Source: Bacteriovoracaceae bacterium (GTDB lineage: Bacteria; Bdellovibrionota; Bacteriovoracia; Bacteriovoracales; Bacteriovoracaceae). From it: DNA of 39,475 nucleotides. Positions within the stretch are counted from its first letter, which is position 1. Every line of letters starts with the position of its first letter. The stretch covers positions 1 to 39,475 of the forward strand of contig JAGLCH010000326.1 in NCBI GenBank assembly GCA_023146355.1, given 5' to 3'. The position numbers and the translations under genes were made by a program. Under the pieces are notes generated by a model, which was given only the letters and a program-made list of their open reading frames with translations, was not told the origin of the DNA and made no database searches. Shown here piece by piece: positions 6,540-14,780 of the stretch.

Positions 6540-8351
6540 TTAGATGTTTTCGAGTATATCGTTTACAATCGCCCAGATCTTTTTGATCGACAAACTTGCG
6601 CTGCCATTGCTGTATTCAACGATGGTGATGTTCTTTTTATGTGCTTTGTTTACATCATTATCAAATGCTATACTTCCAATAGTTTCAATGCTCATTCGTT
6701 TTGCTACTTCCTTAATCTCTTCAGCACGTAAAGTATTGAGGTCAAATTTATTGATAACTATTTTTGATGGAATGCCAAAGTGTTGTACTAGTTCAATCGC
6801 GCGTTTCATATCGTGAATACCTGAAAGCGTTGGTTCAACTACAATGATTGCAAGATCAGCACCTGTGATTGATGAAATAGCAGGGCACCCTGTCCCAGGG
6901 GGGCCATCATTTAAAATCTGTGATGCATCTGTATAGCTAGCGAGCTTACCGGCATTTTCCCTCACTAAGCTTACGAGTTTTCCGGAATTTTCTTCTGCGA
7001 CTCCAAGCTTTGCGTGACTCATATACCCAAAAGGAGTTTTTGAGATAAACCAGTTTCCTGATATGGCATCTTTCGAACTGATTGCGTCGGTAGGACAGAT
7101 TCTGCTGCAAAGGCCACACCCCTCACAACTAAAGGGGCCAATGGTATGAACTCCATCGTGGTTTGAAATGGCATCAAATTGACAGTGTTCTAGGCATTGT
7201 CCACACTGAGTGCAATTTTCCTCATCTATGACATAACTTTTCCCTCCCACAAATTGGCCTGCATCGATAAGGGCGCCCTTAACAACAATGCTTAGATTTG
7301 AAGCGTCTACATCACTATCTGAAATAACCTGATCTTTCCCTAAGAAACTAAATGATGAGGTTAGTGTGGTTTTCCCTGTACCACCTTTTCCACTTATTAC
7401 GACAAGTTCCTTTACTCTCGGCCTACTCTTTTGCGTCGGTGGGGCAGTCCATTCTTCTTTTGATATTGGGGCCAAAGAGCTCTCTCGTTTAATTTTTGGT
7501 ATCGATCCGCAACTAATAAGCTCTTTATAAATGTTGTCAAAAATAGGCACCAATTCAGGGTGCTCCTCGATGAGTACTTTTCCGTCGGAGTAGCTTTTTG
7601 CATAGCGCTTTTCAAAGGGGATTATCCCAACGATTGGAATATTTGAGCGATGTGCAAATTCCTCAATGATCGAATCATCATTATTGGATCGATTAATAAC
7701 AATTCCAGTCTTTATTTTCATCTCTTCTGTGAGGGCCGCCGCTAGTTTTAGATCATTGAGGCCAAAGGGAGTGGGCTCAGTGACAAGGATGCAGTAGTTA
7801 ACATCTTCAAGGGTTTTTACTACTGGGCATGTTGCTCCAGGAGGTGCATCTAACAGCGTAATCTCACTTTCAATAATTTCTTTTTTTAACTGGTTGATGA
7901 CCATAGGAGACATGCTTTCACCAATATTGAGCTCTCCCTGACCAAATTTAAGATTCGAACTATTGAAATCAGTTTGAATTATTCCAATGTTTTTGGCCTT
8001 CATGGTAAATGCTTTTTCGGGGCAGAGATGAGCACATGCACCACAAGAGTGACAGAGCTCATCAAAAACTAAAATTTTATCTTTTACCTTGGCAAGAGCA
8101 TTGTATTGGCAAACAGAAACACATTCTCCGCAGAGATTGCACTTATCTTTATTCCAGATGGGCCTTTTCGCCGTTACAGATTTTTCATCGTCAAACTTGG
8201 AATTGAGAAAGAGGTTATCATTGGCCCCCTCTACATCACAGTCGAGTAACATGACTGAATTCTTAGTATTTATTGTAAGGTGTTTTGCGAGATTGATGGC
8301 AACAGTTGTCTTTCCTGTACCGCCTTTTCCGCTTGCGATTGCTATTTTCAT
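6540..8351 (-). CDS. fusion of two ferredoxin-containing MinD-type P-loop ATPases
   Basis: A 603-residue cytosolic protein made of two complete copies of the COG1149-type ATPase in tandem. Copy 1 (1-290) has the deviant Walker A SGKGGTGKTT at 7-16, a two-[4Fe-4S] ferredoxin insert (Cys71, 74, 77, 81 and 100, 103, 106, 110) and DAPPGATCP. Copy 2 (314-603) has SGKGGTGKTT at 320-329, an insert with Cys380, 383, 386, 390 and 409, 412, 415, 419, and DGPPGTGCP. In most genomes these are two adjacent genes, and here they are one chain joined by about 25 residues (PISKEEWTAPPTQKSRPRVK). Family members couple ATP binding to Fe-S electron transfer or cluster handling, and those with ORP affect cell division in Desulfovibrio. 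The ATG at 8351 has AGGA upstream. The frame is open to 8525, but that would read through the promoter. Confidence 0.9.
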   Translation of the reverse strand: MKIAIASGKGGTGKTTVAINLAKHLTINTKNSVMLLDCDVEGANDNLFLNSKFDDEKSVTAKRPIWNKDKCNLCGECVSVCQYNALAKVKDKILVFDELCHSCGACAHLCPEKAFTMKAKNIGIIQTDFNSSNLKFGQGELNIGESMSPMVINQLKKEIIESEITLLDAPPGATCPVVKTLEDVNYCILVTEPTPFGLNDLKLAAALTEEMKIKTGIVINRSNNDDSIIEEFAHRSNIPIVGIIPFEKRYAKSYSDGKVLIEEHPELVPIFDNIYKELISCGSIPKIKRESSLAPISKEEWTAPPTQKSRPRVKELVVISGKGGTGKTTLTSSFSFLGKDQVISDSDVDASNLSIVVKGALIDAGQFVGGKSYVIDEENCTQCGQCLEHCQFDAISNHDGVHTIGPFSCEGCGLCSRICPTDAISSKDAISGNWFISKTPFGYMSHAKLGVAEENSGKLVSLVRENAGKLASYTDASQILNDGPPGTGCPAISSITGADLAIIVVEPTLSGIHDMKRAIELVQHFGIPSKIVINKFDLNTLRAEEIKEVAKRMSIETIGSIAFDNDVNKAHKKNITIVEYSNGSASLSIKKIWAIVNDILENI

Positions 8352-8376
8352 AATTGTCCTAGGATAAGTTTTGTTG

Positions 8377-8405
8377 ATTATGGCGGGTATATACTCGCTT
8401 GTCAA
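8377..8405 (-). promoter_or_regulatory. MinD-NifX promoter with operator filling the spacer
   Basis: On the minus strand a perfect TTGACA (8400-8405) and CATAAT (8377-8382) are 17 nt apart. The spacer is almost entirely the near-palindrome GCGAGTATATACCCGC (8383-8398), symmetric except for one base pair. A protein bound there would block or remodel RNA polymerase binding. The leader to the ATG at 8351 is about 20 nt. Confidence 0.65.
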
Positions 8406-8504
8406 GTTTGGACTGCTTACGACTGTTGGGATATACGGTTGCCTTTTTCTTGTTGGTAGTGGGTTTTTACTCGGAACAATAGTGAGCTGATGATTTTGAG
8501 TGTG

Positions 8505-8512
8505 GTATATAC
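8505..8512. promoter_or_regulatory. GTATATAC site before the RND promoter
   Basis: A perfect 8-bp palindrome identical to the core of the MinD operator, 5 bp upstream of the -35 box of the RND gene. About one such octamer is expected by chance in a window this size, so this is a weak call. Confidence 0.25.
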
Positions 8513-8517
8513 AAAAT

Positions 8518-8546
8518 TTGAGCATGTAGCTAGACAGGCATATAAT
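8518..8546 (+). promoter_or_regulatory. promoter of the RND-TolC gene
   Basis: TTGAGC (8518-8523) and a perfect TATAAT (8541-8546) with a 17-nt spacer. The start of transcription should fall near 8553, inside the inverted repeat that follows. Confidence 0.6.
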
Positions 8547-8552
8547 ACTGGT

Positions 8553-8572
8553 GTGTTTTGTGAGGTAAACAC
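8553..8572. promoter_or_regulatory. inverted repeat at the RND transcription start
   Basis: GTGTTT and AAACAC are perfect 6-bp arms around 8 nt (20 bp in all), beginning 6 bp downstream of the -10 box. Position and size suit a repressor operator such as those of TetR-type pump regulators, but no such regulator gene is nearby. Confidence 0.4.
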
Positions 8573-8627
8573 CCAGAAAACCGACTAAACATATAAAAAA
8601 ATTTTGAATGACTTAGAAAAGGAATAT

Positions 8628-11600
8628 ATGAAAAATCTCTCATTGTATTTTATAAGGCGTCCTATACTTGTTAATTTCATTTTAGCATTGAACTTTATTT
8701 TAGGCGGATACTTTATTTATAAAGTTCCAAAAGAAGCATTTCCAGGTGTTTCACTAAATCAAATTGTCATCGTAACAAAATATTTAGGTGCTTCTTCAAA
8801 AGATGTAGAACTAAATATAACGAGGCGAATAGAAGATAAAATTTCTGAAATTGGTAACATCAAAGAATACCGTTCTAGTTCTATCGAGAGTGTATCTCGT
8901 GTAACCATTTTTGCGAATGATGATTTAGACGACTCCCAGTTTAAAGACTTGCTATTGGATGTTCAGGCAGAGGTCGATAAAATAGATGATTTTCCTGCAG
9001 ATGTAGAGGGGGCCCCAGTCATTACGAGTGTAACGACAGAGGATCGTCCAATAATGGAAATTGCTTTTTCGGGACAATATGATCTTTTAAAAACAAAACT
9101 TCCTCAATTTGAAAATGACCTCAGAAATATTTCAGGAGTTTCAGGTGTAACAACAGTTGGCCTGCCTGATGAAGAGATTCATATTGAGGTAGATGCTAAA
9201 AAGGCAATTGAGAAAGATATTGACTTAAATTCGGTATACAACGCTATCAACACGCGAAATCAAGTTGGGACAGGTGGAACACTTGAGTCCGACTTAGCGC
9301 AAAAAAAGATTGTTTCATTCAATAAATATGAAAAGGCAGAAGACGTTCTTGATACTGTGATTCGAATGTCACCAGATGGGCAAGGAGTATTTCTTGGCGA
9401 TGTCGCAAGTATTATTTACCGGCCCAAAGATGATAAGCTCATCGTAAGAAATAATGGGAGTCGAGGCGCCACTATTCTTGTTGCGATTCGTAGCGGAGTT
9501 GATCAACTTAAAGTCTCTGACAAGATTAAAGAATTTCTTTCCAGTGTGAAACTACCTGCGGGAACAAGTTACATCTTAAATAATGATGTTTCAGATAACG
9601 CTAGAAGCAAGTTCTCATTGTTGAAAAAAAATGGCGCTATAGGCTTTGCATTGGTCCTAATATTGTTGTTCTACTTCTTAGGCGGGAGAGCTGCATTTTG
9701 GACAGCATTTGGTATTCCATTTACAATCTTTGGCAGCATGCTTTTCTTTGTTCCTATGGGGTTGACTTTAAATTCAGTCTCAATGGGAGCATTTGTAATC
9801 ATTTTAGGAATGATTGTTGATGGTGCAGTGGTTATCAGCGAAAGATTTGATGATAATATTAGACAAGGTGATTCCCCAGAAGAGGCGGCCAGTAATTCAG
9901 TCAGTGTTCTTTGGAGGCCTGTTCTGGCAGCTGCATTGACAACGATAGTGGCATTCTTACCATTGATGGCACTAGGTGGACTTCCCGGGAAATTTATTTG
10001 GCAAATGCCAACGGTTGTTATGATTGCACTACTTGTTTCATTAGTAGATTGCTATTTGCTTTTGCCAGCACACCTAGCGCACGGGTCAATTAAAAGAGCT
10101 AGTTGTGAAGAGAAAAAAGTTGTTGTTTTTCTGGTAAGACTCTATGGGGAAATATTGAGAAAGGTATTTGAATACCGTTACCTCGTTATATTAGGTTTCC
10201 TTGGTGTACTTATTTTTAGTGTATTTGTTGGCGCAACAAAAGTTCGTAAAGATTCTTTTCCTCAAGAAGCGTCAGAGGGGTTTACCATTTTGGCCACTTT
10301 AAAAAAAGGGTACTCTCCAGAGAAGGTAGAAGTCATAATTAAGGACCTTGAAAAGAGTATTGAGAGGTTGAAGAAAAATGAGCTGGCCGGATATACTGCG
10401 AGGTTAGGAACTCACAGTCTTAGTTCACTCACAAGCTTGGGAACAGAAGAGAATTTAGTTGCGTTTTTAGTTTATCTCACCCCGTACAGTGAGAGAAAGA
10501 GAACAGCGCAGGAATTAATTGATGAAATTAAGCTTGATAATTTAGATACATTTAATTCAAAAGGGTACAAGTTAGAGTTTGATCTTATGAGAATGGGACC
10601 ACCTTTAGGAGAACCATTTGAGTTGATTGTTTCATCTAATAGGAATAACAAAAGAAAGGAATCCTCGGATAAACTAATTCGTTTTTTGAAAAATATTGAA
10701 GGTGTATCTGATGTTAAAGATGATTATATTCCTGGGAAAGATGAGATAAACCTAAAGCTAAACTATAAAAAAGTTGCGCAAGCAGGATTGACGCCGGTAG
10801 ATATAATTAGAACCTTGAGAATTGCTTTTGATGGGCAGGTTGTCACTGACTATTCATCTGTTAATCAATCTTATGACTTCAGGCTTAGGCTTGATGAAAA
10901 ATCGAGAGGCGATTTTAATTTTATTTCAAAACTTCCTATCGCAAATAAGCGAGGTCAGTTAATCAAGTTGAATACTATGATTGATTATCAGGAGAGACCA
11001 TCTTATGCCGAGATAAAGCATTACAATGGTCTTCGATCCACTTCTATTACAGGCAACATTAATACTAAAGAAATAATGGTACTAGAAATGCTTTCCCTAT
11101 TTAAGTCGAAATTTATTAGAGACAAAAATATCAAGTACACGATAAGCGGTAGGCCAGTAGAAGAGGCAAAGATTTTTTCTGGACTAAAAATGGCAGCACT
11201 ATTTGCGATAGTTGGAATTTATTTTATTTTAAGTTTGATGTTTCAATCCTATTTAAGGCCCTTCCTCATTTTATCTGTTGTTCCATTTGGTGTTGTTGGA
11301 ATCTTCTTGTCTTTTTACCTTCATGATTTGCCACTTTCTATGTTTGCAGGAATTGGACTGATAGGACTTGCAGGAATTGTAGTTAATGACTCGATCGTAC
11401 TAGTTGACCATATTGGTCAGCGCATAAGACGAAATGGTGGGTTTTCTCAAAAAATTCTTATTCAAGCGGCAAAGGAACGTTTCAGGCCAATTGCACTCAC
11501 AACGATTAGTACAGTTCTTGCTGTTGCTCCTACCGCGTATGCAATTGGTGGTTATGACCCATTACTGTCTCCGCTCTCCCTTGCCATTCTCTATGGACTA

Positions 11601-13151
11601 ATATTTGGAACGACCGTTGTTCTTTTTCTTATTCCAACTCTATATTTAATTGGAAATGAGTTAGGTGCCAAGGTTAAGCAATACAGAGGTAAAAAAATGA
11701 ATAATCTAGTCGTTATTATGGTTTTTATTTCGGCCGGTGTTACATTACCTGAGCAAGTTAATGCACAAGATAATTTGAATATTCCATCAATTGTACAATT
11801 GTTAGAAAAATCCAGTGAATACAAAATACAAAACGAAGACACCAAGCAGTTTCAATTCGCAGAGGATGGAGTTGATGGAATGCTGGATAGCAAATTACAT
11901 ACAAAACTATATAAATACTCCTCTGTAAATTACCCAAATCCTCCCTTGTCTTTAGACTCCAAAAGAGAGGGGTTTGGACTTTCTTTTGATTTTGAAAAAA
12001 TGACATCATACGGTCTCAAGATTGGGCTTGGCGTTGGATTTGAAGATAAGGAATTGGGTACAATACCAAGTAGTAATCAGTTCTCTCAGGATGCGTTAGA
12101 TAGCACCTATAAGGCATCATTTTCTATGCCTCTTTGGCGAAATTTTGGTAGTCGAGAGTATCACTATAAAAAAAACACAGCATCTCTGATAAAAAAAAGA
12201 AATGGGTATGAGGTACAGTCGGAAAAGGAGTCGATTGTTCGTGATGCTATTTTAGTTTATTGGACTATGGCAAAACTACTTAGGGAAAAACAAATTGCTC
12301 AGAGTTCACTTGATCGGTTTCGGGGACTTCACAGGCTAAACGTTGCCAAGCGGAAGTCAGGAATTATTAGCAAAGCAGAACTACTAACATCTGAGGTTGA
12401 AATCACCAATAGAAAGAGAGTTTTAGCAGAAATTACTTCAAGTATTGAGACTGAGAAAATTAAACTGAAGTCGATTTTAGAAATTGAGATAAGACCGACT
12501 ATCAATATCGATGATATGAGAGTCTCATCAATCTTAATGAAGCTTTCAAGTAAGCAAGTTGTTAGTCTCATCGAAAATGGGCGTATTAATTCTCAAATGA
12601 AAAATAACGAGGAAATTTCTGAAAGTTTACTTAAGATAGAGAAGGAGTCCTCCAAGTCAAATGTAGATTTATATATGTCGCTTAAAAGTTTTGGTCGTGG
12701 CAGTAGTCTTAGTGCGTCTATGAATGAGAATAATATAGATAAATACGAAGTTTATGCAGGTGTAAGCTGGGATCTTGATTTGGGAGGCAAGAAGGCCACA
12801 AGCAATATGGCGAGTGTACTAAGTCAAAAACGACAATCAAAATGGCGAAAGGACCAAGTTCAATTAAGGTTGGGCAATCTTTTTACTGAAATCAAGGAAA
12901 GGGTCCATTCTAATATCCAACAGATTTCATTTTTAAAGAAAATAATCATTCAGCAGAAAGAAATTTTAAAAGTAGAGAGAAGGCGTTTTAGAAATGGGAA
13001 AATTACGACTCTCGATTATGTAAAACTTCAGGAGGCCTATGATAAAAGTTTACTTCAAATAATTGGCCTCGAGTTTTTGAATGAAATCACATCCCTTAAT
13101 CTTTTTAACGCATTAGGTAAGATGGATATGTACCTAGCGCAATACAGGTAA
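8628..13151 (+). CDS. RND efflux pump fused in frame to a TolC-like channel
   Basis: One open frame of 1507 codons. Residues 1-1023 are a full-length HAE1-type RND permease: the N-terminal TM segment, PKEAFPGVSLNQIVIVTKY, two periplasmic domains, and two blocks of membrane helices. In TM4 the first Asp of the AcrB DD pair is kept and the second is Gly (D398, G399). The TM10 Lys is Asn (about N920, in GIVVNDSIVLVD), so proton relay differs from AcrB. Residues 1024-1507 are an outer-membrane factor of TolC type that begins with its own Met, signal peptide (cleavage after VNA) and SD, and has long amphipathic helices (for example 1200-1260). No membrane-fusion protein is adjacent. The start ATG has AAGGA 4 nt upstream. 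Whether the cell makes a fusion, separates the parts by signal peptidase, or uses two starts is unresolved. Substrate unknown. Confidence 0.88.
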   Translation: MKNLSLYFIRRPILVNFILALNFILGGYFIYKVPKEAFPGVSLNQIVIVTKYLGASSKDVELNITRRIEDKISEIGNIKEYRSSSIESVSRVTIFANDDLDDSQFKDLLLDVQAEVDKIDDFPADVEGAPVITSVTTEDRPIMEIAFSGQYDLLKTKLPQFENDLRNISGVSGVTTVGLPDEEIHIEVDAKKAIEKDIDLNSVYNAINTRNQVGTGGTLESDLAQKKIVSFNKYEKAEDVLDTVIRMSPDGQGVFLGDVASIIYRPKDDKLIVRNNGSRGATILVAIRSGVDQLKVSDKIKEFLSSVKLPAGTSYILNNDVSDNARSKFSLLKKNGAIGFALVLILLFYFLGGRAAFWTAFGIPFTIFGSMLFFVPMGLTLNSVSMGAFVIILGMIVDGAVVISERFDDNIRQGDSPEEAASNSVSVLWRPVLAAALTTIVAFLPLMALGGLPGKFIWQMPTVVMIALLVSLVDCYLLLPAHLAHGSIKRASCEEKKVVVFLVRLYGEILRKVFEYRYLVILGFLGVLIFSVFVGATKVRKDSFPQEASEGFTILATLKKGYSPEKVEVIIKDLEKSIERLKKNELAGYTARLGTHSLSSLTSLGTEENLVAFLVYLTPYSERKRTAQELIDEIKLDNLDTFNSKGYKLEFDLMRMGPPLGEPFELIVSSNRNNKRKESSDKLIRFLKNIEGVSDVKDDYIPGKDEINLKLNYKKVAQAGLTPVDIIRTLRIAFDGQVVTDYSSVNQSYDFRLRLDEKSRGDFNFISKLPIANKRGQLIKLNTMIDYQERPSYAEIKHYNGLRSTSITGNINTKEIMVLEMLSLFKSKFIRDKNIKYTISGRPVEEAKIFSGLKMAALFAIVGIYFILSLMFQSYLRPFLILSVVPFGVVGIFLSFYLHDLPLSMFAGIGLIGLAGIVVNDSIVLVDHIGQRIRRNGGFSQKILIQAAKERFRPIALTTISTVLAVAPTAYAIGGYDPLLSPLSLAILYGLIFGTTVVLFLIPTLYLIGNELGAKVKQYRGKKMNNLVVIMVFISAGVTLPEQVNAQDNLNIPSIVQLLEKSSEYKIQNEDTKQFQFAEDGVDGMLDSKLHTKLYKYSSVNYPNPPLSLDSKREGFGLSFDFEKMTSYGLKIGLGVGFEDKELGTIPSSNQFSQDALDSTYKASFSMPLWRNFGSREYHYKKNTASLIKKRNGYEVQSEKESIVRDAILVYWTMAKLLREKQIAQSSLDRFRGLHRLNVAKRKSGIISKAELLTSEVEITNRKRVLAEITSSIETEKIKLKSILEIEIRPTINIDDMRVSSILMKLSSKQVVSLIENGRINSQMKNNEEISESLLKIEKESSKSNVDLYMSLKSFGRGSSLSASMNENNIDKYEVYAGVSWDLDLGGKKATSNMASVLSQKRQSKWRKDQVQLRLGNLFTEIKERVHSNIQQISFLKKIIIQQKEILKVERRRFRNGKITTLDYVKLQEAYDKSLLQIIGLEFLNEITSLNLFNALGKMDMYLAQYR
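11691..11699 (+). other. seven-A tract and internal start joining RND and TolC
   Basis: AGAGGT, an SD-like sequence, is followed by seven A and then TG, so the internal ATG (11697-11699) is in frame with the RND part. With six A the RND frame would end at TGA overlapping this ATG (ATGA). With eight A it would end three codons later at TAA. The tract is thus either the scar of a gene fusion, a slippage site or a base-calling error. Confidence 0.75.
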
Positions 13152-13244
13152 TTTGGTTATATCTCTTCCTGTGGGGAGGGATGGCGAATGTCGTGAATTA
13201 TTTTCCCTGTTTTATGCAATTTTTCAATGTGATAAGATGTTAAC

Positions 13245-14357
13245 ATGAAAAATAAAGCTAAAATCCTATTGCCAATTTTCCTTTTAATCACCTTAATATC
13301 CTCAATTTTTGCTGCTCAAAGTCTTCGAACTTTGCAGAAAAGAACAAATATTAGAGTAAATGCAGGTAAAACGGGTCTTGCGAAAATAGTCACTTTACCG
13401 AAAGGAACAGTCGTCTCGTTCTCTCAAGATGATTTAAAAAATGCTAAGAATCTAGAGTACACTCCAGGAAGGAAGACTGAATTTGTCGAAAATATTAAAG
13501 TAGTCTCGATACCTGCAGAGCACGGTATGTTACCACATCAAATTGATGAGCTTGCCTATAATTTAGATACAGGCATTCCGCTTTATATGTCAAAGGACTC
13601 TCTGGAGAGTGCAAAGTCACCAGGTTCTCAGCAAGATTTTGTAATGACACTAAAAGAAGGTGCCATGATTTATTCACATGCAGAGTCTTTTAATATTCTC
13701 AATAAAGAGGAACTAGGGGCCATTAGAAATGAGGTGCTCTTTTCAGAAGGGTCTTGTACGACGAGTACATTACCATCTATCCTTGGAACACTTCATTTTT
13801 CTCCTGTAGGGGAGCGTATCTATGGTGACATGGTAATGAACTATAGTCTTTCCCCTCAGGTGGATAAGATGCTGAGTTATGCCCTTAATCGGAAAAAGGC
13901 CCCTGGAGCACAGCTAGGAGACTGTTATCGGTATGTAAAGTTGGCACTATTAAATGCTAATCTTGTTCCCTTTTACCTTGATGGCGGTTCTGCATACATG
14001 GCCACTGATATATTGACCAATGTTGAAAAGCGTCTTACTGAACTTAAGAAAAGAGGCGAAGTTAAAAAGAGCGCTGAAGTCAAAAACTATGTTAATCTTA
14101 TTGGTGATGATTCACCTTATAAAGACTTGATTAAAAATCCCTATGACGCTCCAAGAGGTTCTATTTTAATTTATGAAGGGGGCCTACATGGTCACATTGA
14201 AATTAAAGTCGGAAATACAGGTGAGGGTGGATTTATTAGTGATTACTTTTCTGATTCTGCCAGAACGGGTGATCCTGATAATGGGCTGACTAATCAATTG
14301 AGCGGTAGTCGTACTAGAAAATTAGTTGCTGTATTGGTTCGTCCAGGTATGGAGTAA
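13245..14357 (+). CDS. secreted CHAP/NlpC-like peptidase with SH3-like region
   Basis: A 370-residue exported protein (signal peptide 1-23, ending IFAAQS). Residues about 35-100 (TNIRVNAGKTGLAKIVTLPK, then GTVVSF) read like a bacterial SH3 domain, which binds cell wall. Residues about 200-370 look like a papain-like amidase of the CHAP/NlpC group: Cys227 in GAQLGDCYRYVKLAL as nucleophile, then APRGSILIYEGG and His317 in HGHIEIKVG as base. Such enzymes cut peptidoglycan cross-links or stem peptides. In a predatory bacterium it could act on prey or self wall, which is inference. No strong SD is visible before the ATG. The next gene follows after 3 nt. Family assignment rests on the Cys/His spacing and is not certain. 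Confidence 0.65.
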   Translation: MKNKAKILLPIFLLITLISSIFAAQSLRTLQKRTNIRVNAGKTGLAKIVTLPKGTVVSFSQDDLKNAKNLEYTPGRKTEFVENIKVVSIPAEHGMLPHQIDELAYNLDTGIPLYMSKDSLESAKSPGSQQDFVMTLKEGAMIYSHAESFNILNKEELGAIRNEVLFSEGSCTTSTLPSILGTLHFSPVGERIYGDMVMNYSLSPQVDKMLSYALNRKKAPGAQLGDCYRYVKLALLNANLVPFYLDGGSAYMATDILTNVEKRLTELKKRGEVKKSAEVKNYVNLIGDDSPYKDLIKNPYDAPRGSILIYEGGLHGHIEIKVGNTGEGGFISDYFSDSARTGDPDNGLTNQLSGSRTRKLVAVLVRPGME

Positions 14358-14360
14358 TAA

Positions 14361-14780
14361 ATGAAAGTATTTATTGTTATTATGTTGTCACTGTTATCTT
14401 TTAGTTCCGTTGCTCAAATGGTGACGACAGATAAAGAGGTAATTTCTCTTTTGGCATCAGTGGGTAAAGAAAAACGTATTGTGTTTAAAGACCTTAGAAA
14501 GAACATCGACCGTGCCTACAAAGCACTCGACCGTGTTGTAGACCACGTAGCGGCAAATGCAACGGATAAAACGGTTTCAGAAGCTCTTCGCGTGGGAATT
14601 TACGCCGCGTCGCTGGACTCGGCCCATACTTCAGGAATGATTTTACTCAATGTATATACCAAAAATAAAAAACGAGTTAATAGACTTCTTAAGAAGTTTT
14701 CTGCCAAAAAATCTAAGTTACTACTAAACCACTTAAGTGCAGCTAAGAAAGAGCAAGAAAAAGGAAATGGGCAGCTTTAG
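14361..14780 (+). CDS. small secreted basic helical protein, unknown function
   Basis: A 139-residue protein with a signal peptide (MKVFIVIMLSLLSFSSVAQ). The mature part is helical and very basic towards the C-terminus (KKRVNRLLKKFSAKKSKLLL then NHLSAAKKEQEKG). I do not recognise a family. It starts 3 nt after the stop of the SH3/CHAP-like peptidase, so it is almost certainly coexpressed, perhaps as an inhibitor, chaperone or wall-binding partner. Its last codons overlap the stop of the convergent yaeQ gene by 4 nt, which leaves no room for a terminator between the two transcripts. Confidence 0.7.
   Translation: MKVFIVIMLSLLSFSSVAQMVTTDKEVISLLASVGKEKRIVFKDLRKNIDRAYKALDRVVDHVAANATDKTVSEALRVGIYAASLDSAHTSGMILLNVYTKNKKRVNRLLKKFSAKKSKLLLNHLSAAKKEQEKGNGQL

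Noticed and set aside
8429..8439. GGGATATACGG as another operator copy
   Set aside because: It lacks the symmetry of the others and is not placed in a promoter.
8352..8525. A 58-residue N-terminal extension of the MinD fusion
   Set aside because: It would run through the promoter and operator. The Walker A start MKIAIASGKGG fits the ATG at 8351 with a good SD.
8604..8627. A TTG start for the RND gene
   Set aside because: It adds 8 residues without an SD. AAGGA precedes the ATG at 8628.
14652..14659. GTATATAC palindrome
   Set aside because: It lies inside the small secreted protein gene and is expected about once by chance, so I do not count it as an operator.
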